Positions 11,166 through 20,318 of a stretch of 64,000 bases of DNA are shown one piece after another. Made by a program: the position numbers and the translations under genes. Where the stretch lies: contig CM065880.1 in assembly GCA_033439255.1 (NCBI GenBank), positions 3,038,001 through 3,102,000 on the forward strand. Direction: 5' to 3'. Within the stretch, counting starts at the first letter, position 1, and the number at the start of each line of letters is the position of its first letter. This stretch comes from Hericium rajendrae. Its lineage: Eukaryota; Basidiomycota; Agaricomycetes; Russulales; Hericiaceae. The notes beneath the pieces were generated by a model, which worked only from the letters and a program-made list of their open reading frames with translations, was not told the origin of the DNA and ran no database searches.

Positions 11166-11191
11166 GTTCCTCGCTCGGCCTTAGACACCAA

Positions 11192-11459
11192 TCTATGGAC
11201 GGCGCGTTCAGTGTTGGCTGACATTGCACACATATGCCAGAGAAGACAGCGAGAGAGGATGACATGGGATCCAATTGGGAGAGCGGTAACAAGATGCAGT
11301 GACATAGAATGACAAGCAAAGCATTATGACTAAATGACGTGCAAAAGGTTCACAAATTGAGACGCATGAAAAGGTGCAACGCAAAGGATGGGCGAAAGCC
11401 CCTTGGGGCTTCCCGACCGAGATGCCGACTCTAACCGAAAACAACAAGCAGACAAGGAG
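11192..11459 (-). repeat. Repeat B1 of the Ngaro-like element (internal)
   Basis: This 268-bp copy is identical in length to B2 at 9415-9682 and lies just downstream of the recombinase gene. Confidence 0.9.
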
Positions 11460-11534
11460 CGAAACCCGAGGGCTAGGAGCTCGTCGACGCATAAGCCTTG
11501 GCTGGATACCCAGTTGTTAGGAGGCGGGCGTACC

Positions 11535-12764
11535 TTAATGCACAGAGGGGATGGTATAGTGCAAAAAACCAGTATGGACCTCTGGGTGAGGTTGCATGTA
11601 GGGTGTGAGAATCATAGCGTGGTGTCGAAGATAGGTCTGAAAGGCATCACTAGCCCAACGCCCCTTCGTTTTGACGGCATCGAAGGGAACACCACGAAGG
11701 AGGTATTCAAGTGTACCACCGATACGGAAGCTGTGACCAAAGAGGGCATTGTGCGGGCCAGTCTGCAGTGCACGGTTCAAGCGCTGCAGAAAGCAGGTGC
11801 GCGTGAGAGGCCGACGGGTACCATTAACGGTGTGGGCAAAGAGATGTTCAGAATGTGCATGTGGGTCATTGAGGGCGAGATGGATGGATAGGGCAGAAGC
11901 AGGGTCCGCACCATTGGTCTGATGTGCCCAGTAAATATCCTCACCGGTAGCAGTGGTTTTGGTGACAGGCAGGGTCAGGATTGTGACAGTAAGGCCACTG
12001 CGATCTTCGCCGCGGTGCAGGCCCGCACGGGTAGGATGCTTGGTAGCATTGAAGGCATGGAGGGAGGGGACGGTGACTTCACCGAGGCGAGCAACGCCGT
12101 AAAAGGCAATAGTCGCGCAGGCCCACACTGCCGCATCGAGAGGATCGGTCAGGTCGAGGCGGGAATGCAGATCGATAAGCACAGAAATGAGGACCGGCGG
12201 GCGCGCCTTGCGCGAGGAAGTGGCTGGTGCGAGAGAGCCAGCACTGCGCAGAAGTAACTCAACTTCGCGGTCATCACTGGTCCAAGGCAGACGATATATT
12301 GCGTGCCAGGCTTTTAGGCCAGAAATATAATTTTTGAGGGTGCTTTGGCTGTACGAGCCTGGGAGGGATGCAGCGTGAGCTCGCCGAGAAGTCGACGAGA
12401 GCAGAATGGGTGACAGAGGGGACTTACCTGCGATGGACGCGAGGAAGGACGCGATTAAATGAGGGCCAGCTGGGGCACGCTGCGCTTCGGGGATGCCGCG
12501 ACGGTCGCAGAAGACGTGGAAGACCAGAAGACCGGCGCCGTAGACTTCCGTCGTGGAGTCGCGCAGGCTGCGTTGGAGGACAGCTTCGATGCGCGCTTGG
12601 TCTGCGGACGTCAGAGGCCAGGGCAGGGCGGCGGCGAGTGCAGGCCGCCAGAGAGCGAAGCGCTGAACAGCGGGACAGTGGGGTCGCAACACGGAGGGCA
12701 TAGGAGTGAGGTCGGCACGGTAGGGCTTCGGGCGCCCAACTGGCGGGGTGGCAGGGAGCGGCAT
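11535..12764 (-). CDS. Tyrosine recombinase of the Ngaro-like element
   Basis: This 409-residue frame begins just after the end of the RT-RNase H frame. The N-terminal helical (core-binding) region is around residues 75-180. The catalytic half shows the signature set in order: Arg in YGVARLGEV, the HSFRIGG box, and a C-terminal Tyr in the SDAFQTYLRHH region. These enzymes insert the circular DNA copy by strand exchange through a tyrosine, normally without target duplication. Confidence 0.85.
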   Translation of the reverse strand: MPLPATPPVGRPKPYRADLTPMPSVLRPHCPAVQRFALWRPALAAALPWPLTSADQARIEAVLQRSLRDSTTEVYGAGLLVFHVFCDRRGIPEAQRAPAGPHLIASFLASIAGKSPLSPILLSSTSRRAHAASLPGSYSQSTLKNYISGLKAWHAIYRLPWTSDDREVELLLRSAGSLAPATSSRKARPPVLISVLIDLHSRLDLTDPLDAAVWACATIAFYGVARLGEVTVPSLHAFNATKHPTRAGLHRGEDRSGLTVTILTLPVTKTTATGEDIYWAHQTNGADPASALSIHLALNDPHAHSEHLFAHTVNGTRRPLTRTCFLQRLNRALQTGPHNALFGHSFRIGGTLEYLLRGVPFDAVKTKGRWASDAFQTYLRHHAMILTPYMQPHPEVHTGFLHYTIPSVH

Positions 12765-12780
12765 GTCGAAGCGGGAGGAA

Positions 12781-14892
12781 TTAGTCCCAATCGACGGAGG
12801 CGTGCCAGAGGTTGTGCGCATGCTGCTCGTGGTCGGTTGCGCGGGAGTCGGAGGACACGGAGCGGGAAGCGTGGTGTGGAGCAATGGCACGGTGAGCGGT
12901 AGGAACGGAGGAGGCAGCGCGGAGCTCGGAAGGAGTGCGAGGGGCATCATAGGCAATGACGTAGGGGGCGAGGACAGCCGGGATGGCGATGGGTGGCAAT
13001 AGGAATGTGTCGGGAGGAAAGCGGCCTCGAGACGGGCCATCGGCGGGGTTGGACGCACTCCGAACGTAGCGGGAATGGATGTGGAGCTCACTGGCGGCCA
13101 GGAGGGCATGAATGCGTTTGAAGACGCTGTTGACGGCGGTGTTGCGGCTACGACCATTCCACCAGCCTTCCACGACACCCTTGTTGTCTCCGTGTACAAG
13201 GACGTGAGGAGGGAGGCGTTCGGCAGCGGAATGATAGTGGGCGACGAGCGAACGCACGACGAACTCGAAGCCGATGGCCTCGGCCCAGCCAATGTCGCGT
13301 TGTTGAGTGGCCCAGTTGGGGAGGAGGCGCCAGGCGCGCCAGTGGTCTCCGATCGTGATAGCGATGCCCACGCCAGAGCTGGCGTCGGAATAAGCGTGGA
13401 CATCGAGAACGTGAGCAGGTTCTGCGATGGAGCGGCAGAGGACGGGGCGACAAAGGGTGGCCTCCCACCAGGCCAGATCGGCAAGAGTGCCGTGCGGCGC
13501 AGAGCGAGGGAGGAAAGGGGTGTCGTGGAAGATGCCGAGCATTTTCTCGAGCGTAGTGAGATAAGCGCGGCCCTCGGGGACCACAAGGGAAGAATGCAGT
13601 AGTTTACCATACAGCTTCTGGACCTCGTGGAGGGTGTGCTTCGGAGCCCCCTGCCACTCTGTGATGGCAGCCAGGTATCGGGACTTTTTGGTATCAGGGA
13701 TCGCGACGGACTGGTCGGAGATGTTCCAAAGGAAACCCGTAAAAGGAAACTCATTGCTGAAGGGAATATCCTTCTCGAGTTGCCAGGGAATGCCCAAGAC
13801 CTCGGAAATCCGGTCGACATCACTGAGGTTGCAGGAGAAGCGCGCGTCGTGCACGGAGCGCGGGGAAGATGCGGACAAGTCTTGGATGGGGAAAAACATG
13901 TCCTCGTCGAACTCTTCGACGCGGCCATCGGGTAATATGTCGCCGCCATACCATAGCCGGCCACCGGAACGATGGGGCACGTCGTAGCAGAGGAGGCGCG
14001 TGCGTTGCGCAGAGCGAAGGACATTGTAGTCGGGGATGTGTTCACGCAGTATGCGCACGAAGGCGTGATCATCCACCCATTTGGAGATTGGGCCAAGGCC
14101 TTGGTGGCGCATGATGTCCGTGCCAGCATCTTGGAGGCCTCCATAGACACCGCAATTAGGGGCGGCGCCAAAGCTGGCATTGGGATCCAATGCAAAGCTG
14201 TCGGCGGATAGCCGAACAACAGTGCCAGGCCATTGGGACGGGTGGAGGGGCACTGTGCGATAAGCTTCAGAGACATCACGGACAGCAATTTCCGAACCAG
14301 GTGGCAAACGAGATATAAGGGTGGAGAAAGCACTAAAGGTGCCCCAGGTACATGGGAATCTATCGGGATCAATGGCATGGTTAATAGAGCTGTAAGAGAG
14401 GGAGGGGATATGGGGGTACGAGAAGTTTTGTATAATGCGATATTTATTGGGATTATGTGCCTTAGGGATAATAGAGATGGGAGAGGTCTGGAATGGGCCA
14501 ATAAGCTCGAGTAATGTAGAATGAGAAAAAGGGCCGAGATAGCGACCAGAACGGAATTCGTGCGCGACAACACGTGCGAATTCATTGGCATATGTAAGGA
14601 GGGAGGGGCTGTTAGCCGGGGCATGAGTAGTAAGGATAGTAGGGATGCCAATGCGGAAGCCGTGGATGAGACCATCATATATAAGAGGAAATTTAGTAAG
14701 GAGATGCGCATCTGTGAGGTGGCGTAACCAGGCCTCGGCGTGGTAAGGTGTACAGGGATTATGAACTCTGTGCAAGACCGCAAGTTGCGGCGCCGTGGGA
14801 GCGGGAGCCGCAGCCCGAGCATTCGTGGCGCTCATTGTGGGAGGTGGAGGGGCAACCGCGAGGGCGTTGCCAATCGATGCAGAGTTGAACAT
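12781..14892 (-). CDS. Reverse transcriptase - RNase H of the Ngaro-like element
   Basis: The frame overlaps the gag-like frame at its 5' end and stops 17 bases before the recombinase start. The RT part shows IIPKAHNPNKYRIIQNFS, the AVRDVSEAYRTVPLHP strand with the first catalytic Asp, and KWVDDHAF, the DIRS-type counterpart of the YxDD box. A RNase H domain follows, with HAYSDASSGVGI and HGDNKGVVEGWW. Part of the frame upstream of 14892 stays open and may be shared with the gag-like protein. Confidence 0.85.
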   Translation of the reverse strand: MFNSASIGNALAVAPPPPTMSATNARAAAPAPTAPQLAVLHRVHNPCTPYHAEAWLRHLTDAHLLTKFPLIYDGLIHGFRIGIPTILTTHAPANSPSLLTYANEFARVVAHEFRSGRYLGPFSHSTLLELIGPFQTSPISIIPKAHNPNKYRIIQNFSYPHIPSLSYSSINHAIDPDRFPCTWGTFSAFSTLISRLPPGSEIAVRDVSEAYRTVPLHPSQWPGTVVRLSADSFALDPNASFGAAPNCGVYGGLQDAGTDIMRHQGLGPISKWVDDHAFVRILREHIPDYNVLRSAQRTRLLCYDVPHRSGGRLWYGGDILPDGRVEEFDEDMFFPIQDLSASSPRSVHDARFSCNLSDVDRISEVLGIPWQLEKDIPFSNEFPFTGFLWNISDQSVAIPDTKKSRYLAAITEWQGAPKHTLHEVQKLYGKLLHSSLVVPEGRAYLTTLEKMLGIFHDTPFLPRSAPHGTLADLAWWEATLCRPVLCRSIAEPAHVLDVHAYSDASSGVGIAITIGDHWRAWRLLPNWATQQRDIGWAEAIGFEFVVRSLVAHYHSAAERLPPHVLVHGDNKGVVEGWWNGRSRNTAVNSVFKRIHALLAASELHIHSRYVRSASNPADGPSRGRFPPDTFLLPPIAIPAVLAPYVIAYDAPRTPSELRAASSVPTAHRAIAPHHASRSVSSDSRATDHEQHAHNLWHASVDWD

Positions 14893-16469
14893 TGCCGGGG
14901 TTGACAATGCGACCGCTGGAGTTACGTCGGCAGCGGGCCGGTGCCTGGTTCCAAAAGGTGGGTGACTGGCATTTGGAAACTTCGTGAGCGTGGCGGCCAA
15001 GGCAGATGGCGCAAGCAGAGCCGGATGGGCCTGCGCTGGTGCCAAAAACCTGTCGCGTATCGGCTCGGCGAGGGCGGGGATCGCGTTGGCGCTGGGGCGA
15101 CGGGGAACGGCGTCGATCGCGAAAGCGTCGAGGGGACGCGGAGCGCTGGCGGTCGCGCTGCGAAGTCTGGCGTCGGTCGTGCGTGTTGCGCGAGTCTTGC
15201 GCTCGGTCGCGTCGGGGAGGGCGCGAAGCGCCGTAGTGGCCCTGATTGTGGGCGAACTGGCGATTGCAGGAAGGAGCGGTGCGCAGGGGAAACACGGGAG
15301 CGTAGTACGCAGCGGCAGATGGAACGCAATTGACGGGAACGCAATTGAAGGGAACGCAGTTGATGGGAACGCATGGGAGAGTGCGGTGCACGGAAAACGG
15401 GGAGCGCGGGGTGGGAACGCGGGAACGCGGGGAGGTAGGAAAGCGCAGATGCGGGAACGCGGGAGGTCGGGTGCGCAGTGCGCGAGGAACGCGAGTGGCA
15501 GGTAGGCAGGATAATGAGGAGAGGCGGCAAAAAGGAGGCGTGCGGGAGAAGAGATGAGCACAAGAGCACAGGAGAGAGAAGCGTGGAAGGGCGTACCGCA
15601 TGGTTATGAGCCTCCGTAGAGCGCCTATAAGCAGCGCTGATGTTATCGAGCTTAGTCTCGTTGAAGACGGCGATGTTGAAGCCGTCATCGGTTTTTAGGA
15701 GGTCGTGCCACTGCTTGCGGACTTCGGCTTGGTAGAGCAGCAAATCTTTCTCACCCGGTGCGAGCTCCCGTCGGCGCGGGTGGTTTTCGATGAGGTGGAA
15801 GAAATTGACGAGGCTTTTGACATGGGCGTCGGGCCAACCAAGGCGGGTGATTTCGATAAGGAAGAGTGACTTGGCAACGCACATGTCGCTGAAGGTCAGC
15901 TCGTGGTCGGGGACGACTTTGCGGGATGCCTGCAAGGAGGATGTGGGTTGGAGGGCGAGGCTGTCGTTGCTGGTGACAAAGCTGAGTACGTCGCTCGCGG
16001 TGACGCCTTGGTTCTCGGTAGCATCCCGACAACCTTGCGGAGTGAAATACCATAGTTCCACGTAGTCACCGTTGAGCAGGCGCTGGGTGGCGAAAGCAGA
16101 CGGGCGGTAAACGAGGTGATTAGAGACGCCGAGGGAAGGGTTGAAAGCCCCTAGCTTCGGTTTCTTCTTTTCCGCCTCGAGGGCGGCTTGGTCGGCGGAT
16201 GCTTTTTGAAGAACTTCAGCAGCGGCGCGTTCTTGGGCTTCAACTGCCGCGGCGGCGATGCCGTCTGCTGCGACTTGGGCGGCCCAGGCCTGCTTGCGTT
16301 GGTCGTTGTAGACCGTCCAGTCGGCTGTAAGACGTTGGATGGCGGCGGCGTCGGTAGCGATGTTGTTGTCGCGGCGGAAGGACTGGACCATGGGTGCGAA
16401 GAAGGGATTGTCGTACTCGGGGCAGAACTGCGTAGATGGGTCGACCGTGAGTCGGACTGGGTCAGCCAT
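14759..16469 (-). CDS. Gag-like protein of the Ngaro-like element
   Basis: It begins MADPVRLTVDPS and carries an Ala/Glu-rich helical segment (residues about 70-120), then a conserved globular part with LTFSDMCVAKSLFLIEI. After a stretch that looks like an intron, an Arg/Ser-rich region and Cys/His clusters resembling zinc knuckles (CAICLGRHAHEVSKC and ECSGCGSRSHGAATC) close the protein. Short Phe-Pro-Ser-rich tandem units lie in the presumed intron at about 15.3-15.45 kb. Confidence 0.65.
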
Positions 16470-16554
16470 TTTGGCTGGTGGCTAAGGGTTCCGAGATAGG
16501 GTGGCTTTGGCTGGGACGGAAGGCAGAAAGGCAGCGTAGCGAGGTCGGAAGAAA

Positions 16555-16644
16555 GGTGAAAAGAGAATAGAAGGCCAAAAACCCAGAGCGCACAACACGA
16601 TGGAACGAGCAGTGAGTAACAGAGAAAGAGCGATCAGCCCTCTG
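16555..16644 (-). repeat. Repeat A1 of the Ngaro-like element (5' terminal)
   Basis: This 90-bp copy matches A2 at 11034-11123. Its outer end abuts the right 934-bp duplicate; the single G at 16644 can be assigned to either. Confidence 0.9.
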
Positions 16645-17577
16645 ATTCCTGTGAAGATATCTCCTTTGGCAAGCTAGTGACATCAGCTCGACCTTCGACC
16701 TTCGTCAGTCTCCTCGCGTCTCTATCGTTCGAGGGCTCGCTTGCTGGAGTGAAAACCTCCCTGTGAGAGGATAAAGATTCGTTTCTTTCATGAGAAGTTG
16801 TGCAAGGGAATGATTCGGTCCGTATTGAACATCAAAACGCTGACGATAATTTTCTCTGAATTCTCTTTGTTTTATGAATGCGCCGCTTAGCGCGTTAGTG
16901 ATGAACTGGCCCCGCTGTCTCACGTATGCTGAATGATCGCGCTGGCCCTGCTGTCTTGCAATGGCTCGGTCATTTTCTGATGCTGAAGCTCGAGACGTGT
17001 TGGCAGTACGTATATTTGCATTGGGCAGTATCCGATGTCATGGATTACTCGCTGATACATTTCATACAACGTCTAAGGTGTAATTTGGGGCCATAACGTT
17101 GGAAGCATCCTTTCTATGCCTATCGCCGGCCTCCTTCGATTCAGTAATTCAATGCAGGAAGAGTAAATCGACGTGAATTCGATTTCATTGGATATTCCGA
17201 TCCCATTTCCGCTCAGACCTCAAGCAAACGACCAAGTCATCTATCTCAGGTCCTTGATGGATGCTTGGTCTTACTTCTGCGCCCAATGGCATGGATGAAA
17301 TTCGAAAGTGCTGTCAACGGGTTCACAGCCTTCCTTCATCTCGTCTCGTTTCCTTGTCGTTTCACTGAACAGCCGACGCTAATATGCGACCATGGTGTGA
17401 ATCATGCTGCCATATAACTCGAACTACATCGGCATTTCCACGATGCGCCACGTACCCGTCGAGATCGAGAGTAACGAGGAATGGGTCGAATTGAGCGCCA
17501 GTGAATGTCCGATCATAGCTAGCCGGAACTGCGGTGTTCACATCGGCTTCTCGGCACTTCCATTCGCGAATGTAATG
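16644..17577. repeat. Right copy of the 934-bp direct repeat flanking the Ngaro-like element
   Basis: This is the counterpart of 8481-9414. It begins at the element's A1 end and continues without a break into the DNA upstream of the aldehyde dehydrogenase gene. Confidence 0.9.
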
Positions 17578-17630
17578 GCTTTGTTGTGGCTTTGCATACT
17601 CACGCAGATACTGCGCGAAGTAAAGTAAGA
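17362..17630 (-). pseudogene. Coding-like minus frame running into the right duplicate, unrecognised
   Basis: On the minus strand a frame of about 90 codons crosses the outer border of the right duplicate. It contains QYLREYAKPQQ, HYIREWKCREAD and LDLDGYVAHRGNADVV and ends at 17362. The part inside the repeat is also present in the left copy (down to 9199) but there loses its upstream half. A second coding-like frame (QRGQFITNAL onwards) lies further along each copy (16705-16923 and 8542-8760). With the exon at 8109-8510, these look like pieces of one minus-strand gene interrupted by the element and the duplication. Function unknown. Confidence 0.35.
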
Positions 17631-17960
17631 GAGCTCCTTACTGCCAGGTACCCGTACAGGGTCTGCTGACTATTCGGTATGTCCTTCCTTCCTTCCTTTG
17701 GGAGTTATGCTCACAGTCAGTTCAGCAGCTGCTGTTATCGACGTGGGGATCTTGCTTCTCTTCCTGCATTCTTGATTGTATTCTCAACCCTGAGTGGATA
17801 TCGATGCCGGGCCTGCCAACGTCAGAACATCTCCACGCGTCGGAATCGCTGATGATCCACCCACGCCCGCAGCCCGACTGACCGAGTCTAACTTTATCAT
17901 CGACCATACTTATATCACCCGCCGGAGGCTCGTCTCGACCAACCTCCTTTCCATTAAACA
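17631..17960. other. Upstream region of the aldehyde dehydrogenase gene
   Basis: This holds a short CCTT microsatellite near 17682-17697 and an A/T-rich TTATATC about 50 bases before the start codon. No gene was recognised. Confidence 0.5.
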
Positions 17961-19879
17961 ATGTCTCCTCCAACTAGTCCGCCCGTCGTCCCTGCTATCA
18001 TCGATAACAAATCTTTCTCTTCGCAAGATAGCACATTCACCGTCCAGAACCCGCGCACACACGCGGCCGCATCTCTTTGCACATCAGTCTCGCTTGAGAC
18101 TATAACGCACGCCATCGAACGCGCAAACGCTGCGTATCCGGCCTGGGAGGCCACGCCCCTATGGGCCCGCCGGGATGTTCTATTGCGCGCGGCGGACATC
18201 ATGGCAACCACCGAGTGGAAGGAGAAGGTGCAGCAGGCTATGCACGAGGAGACTAACTCGTCACCCGCCTGGGCTGCGTATAACGTGGTTAATGCTGCGA
18301 ACAACGTCAGGAACGTTGCTAGCATGGTCAATGAGCTGAAAGGAGAGACGTTTCCCAGCAATTTCCCTGGTGGCCAAGCCTTCGTTCAGCGCAGGGCATT
18401 GGGCGTAATGTGAGTGCTGCACTCGGTCTTTTAAGTAAAGCAGCCTGAGCTATGTTCATCCGGTTGCCAGATACTCCGTTTGCCCTTGGAATGGGCCCGT
18501 GCCGCTCACAATCCGTGGTGTTGCCATTGCTCTCATTTGCGGAAATGCTGTCCTATGCCGTCCGTCCGAATACTCACCCCGTGTGCAGCTGCATGTCTTC
18601 ATGGCATTCGTAGAGGTACGTGTTCCTCTGTGTCCTTGCACTATCGGACTCGTTCCAGCAAGTATACCCATCTAGGCCGGCGTCCCCCCTGGCGTCATCG
18701 CTTATCTTCCCATGTCGCGTAGTGACACGCCTGCGCTAACGCCACACATCATTGGGCATCCGTACGTACGCAAAATCACAGTACGCTCATTAACTTTTTC
18801 TCTTGTCCGGTCTGCGCGTAACAATTTTATCGTACAGTTCACCGGCTCAGATCGCGTCGGTACGGTCCTCAACACCCTCGCAGCCCAACATCTCAAGCCA
18901 TGCTTGCTCGAGCTAGGTGGGAAAGCCCCAGTCGTCGTACGTCCCCTTACCATGCCACGATGCGTCATGATAACGAATGCTATTCGCACATAGGTCTTCC
19001 CAGACGCGCCCGCAGCAGCAGCTCGCGTGATCATCTCTTCCAGCCTCCTGAACGCCGGCCAGATCTGCATGTCCACCGAGCGCGTCATCGTCCTTGGCAA
19101 AGAGAAACTTGCGTCACTCATCGCCGAGATCCGTCAAATACTCAATGCCGCCTTCGCGCCCGGCACAGAGTCTGGGCTTCACTGGCTTGGGTCGCTCGTC
19201 GGCGAGAACGGCGCGCCAGCTGAGCGCGTTCGGGGATTGGTGCAGAATGCAGTAGATGCAGGCGCGGAGGTTGTTTGGCCGGAGGCGGGGTACGATGCGT
19301 GGGTCGCGGGGATGCAAGGCGAGGACGGCGTAGTAGGGCCGTGTGTCGTGAGTGGGATTAGACCAGGCATGGATCTCTGGGAACGGGAGAGCTTTGGGCC
19401 TGGTCAGTACTATTCTCCAGCTTTATGTTCTCGCTGATGCTCATGCTGCGCAGTGGTCGGCCTCACGGTCGCCGACTCTGCAGAGGGAGCGCTGCGACTC
19501 GCCAACGCGACGACGTACTCACTTACTGCGGCTGTCTGGACATGCGATGTATATGCCGCGATGGGATTCGCACGAGGACTGCGTACAGGTGCGTGTTTCC
19601 TCAGTGCTTTTGCTTTTGTTTGACATCATTCAGGAACGGCAAATATCAACGGAGCAACATTAAGTGTAGAGTTCGGGCAAGGCAATGGCGGCGTAGGGTG
19701 TGTAATCTCATCCATTGTCTGTCCTTGCTGATATTAATTATGACCCGTCCCGTCGATGCAGAGGGTCTAGTGGACATGGCGTCTTCGACGTTGGCCAATT
19801 CACGGACAAGCGGCTAATAGTGCTCCATGCTATCGAACCGGAGCGGGAATGGCCTCTGCCGCCAATCCCAGCATCTTGA
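17961..19879 (+). CDS. Aldehyde dehydrogenase, vanillin/salicylaldehyde dehydrogenase-like
   Basis: This is an NAD(P)+-dependent oxidation enzyme turning aldehydes into acids; aromatic aldehydes are likely substrates. Eight exons (17961-18409, 18471-18615, 18676-18780, 18838-18936, 18994-19402, 19454-19588, 19634-19697, 19762-19879) give 507 residues, the usual family length, with the frame kept through all seven introns. Motifs in order: the cofactor-binding CPWNGP near 155, FTGSDRVG near 234, LELGGKAP with the general-base Glu at about 258, NAGQICMS with the nucleophilic Cys at about 291, and FGP near the oxyanion region. The gene looks intact. It stands between a disrupted gene and ALG11, with no cluster around it. 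Confidence 0.93.
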
Positions 19880-20318
19880 GCACTTCACTGGAGAATATCA
19901 ATTGCTATATTTTAGGTGAAATAGATCCAGGTTCAATACGCATGCCATGTATCACTTTTGTATGCATTAGCTTGAACGGAAAACAAAGGCTGTAACGGAA
20001 TGTCAAGGACCGGGTCCTTTGGGCCATACCGGAGTTTTGTAGGCCCAATATGTCACATTGGGCTGGATACGAGCTTTGGCCTTCAGATACCATTTTACAA
20101 AATTTGGTGATATGTTGCTTGTGCAAGAAGTGAACGTTAGTGAACGTTTGAATTTATGGTCAGAGTTGGAGGCGCTCGAGCGCTCAGGCGCCTGCCGAAC
20201 GGCCCAGGGCGGACCGCCGCGTGTAATGCATACTCTGTTACGCTATACTACCACGAGTAACTACGTGTAACTCCAAGTGTTGTCTCTCGATTTCAACAAC
20301 ATTGATCAAGTCTATGCT
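19880..20318. other. Intergenic, ALG11 promoter side
   Basis: No gene was recognised. A perfect 12-base palindrome (GCGCTCGAGCGC) lies near 20169 within GC-rich flanks. Confidence 0.5.

Larger units (their letters stand above)
9415..16643 (-). mobile_element. Ngaro-like (DIRS order) tyrosine-recombinase retrotransposon, apparently whole
   Basis: The element is 7,229 bp and is read on the minus strand. Order from its 5' end: repeat A1, gag-like frame, reverse transcriptase with RNase H, tyrosine recombinase, repeat B1, a 68-bp junction, repeat A2, an extra open frame, repeat B2. This A1 - genes - B1 A2 - B2 layout is the split direct repeat typical of Ngaro and PAT elements. A tyrosine recombinase in place of a DDE integrase and the absence of LTRs fit the DIRS order, known from Phanerochaete and Coprinopsis. 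Internal repeat pairs have equal lengths and look identical, and the main frames are open. I read it as young and whole, with no breaks noticed. Confidence 0.88.

Noticed and set aside
8481-17577. 934-bp repeats as LTRs of a retrovirus-like element
   Set aside because: They lack TG...CA ends, contain host-type coding pieces, and the enclosed element has its own A/B split repeats and a tyrosine recombinase.
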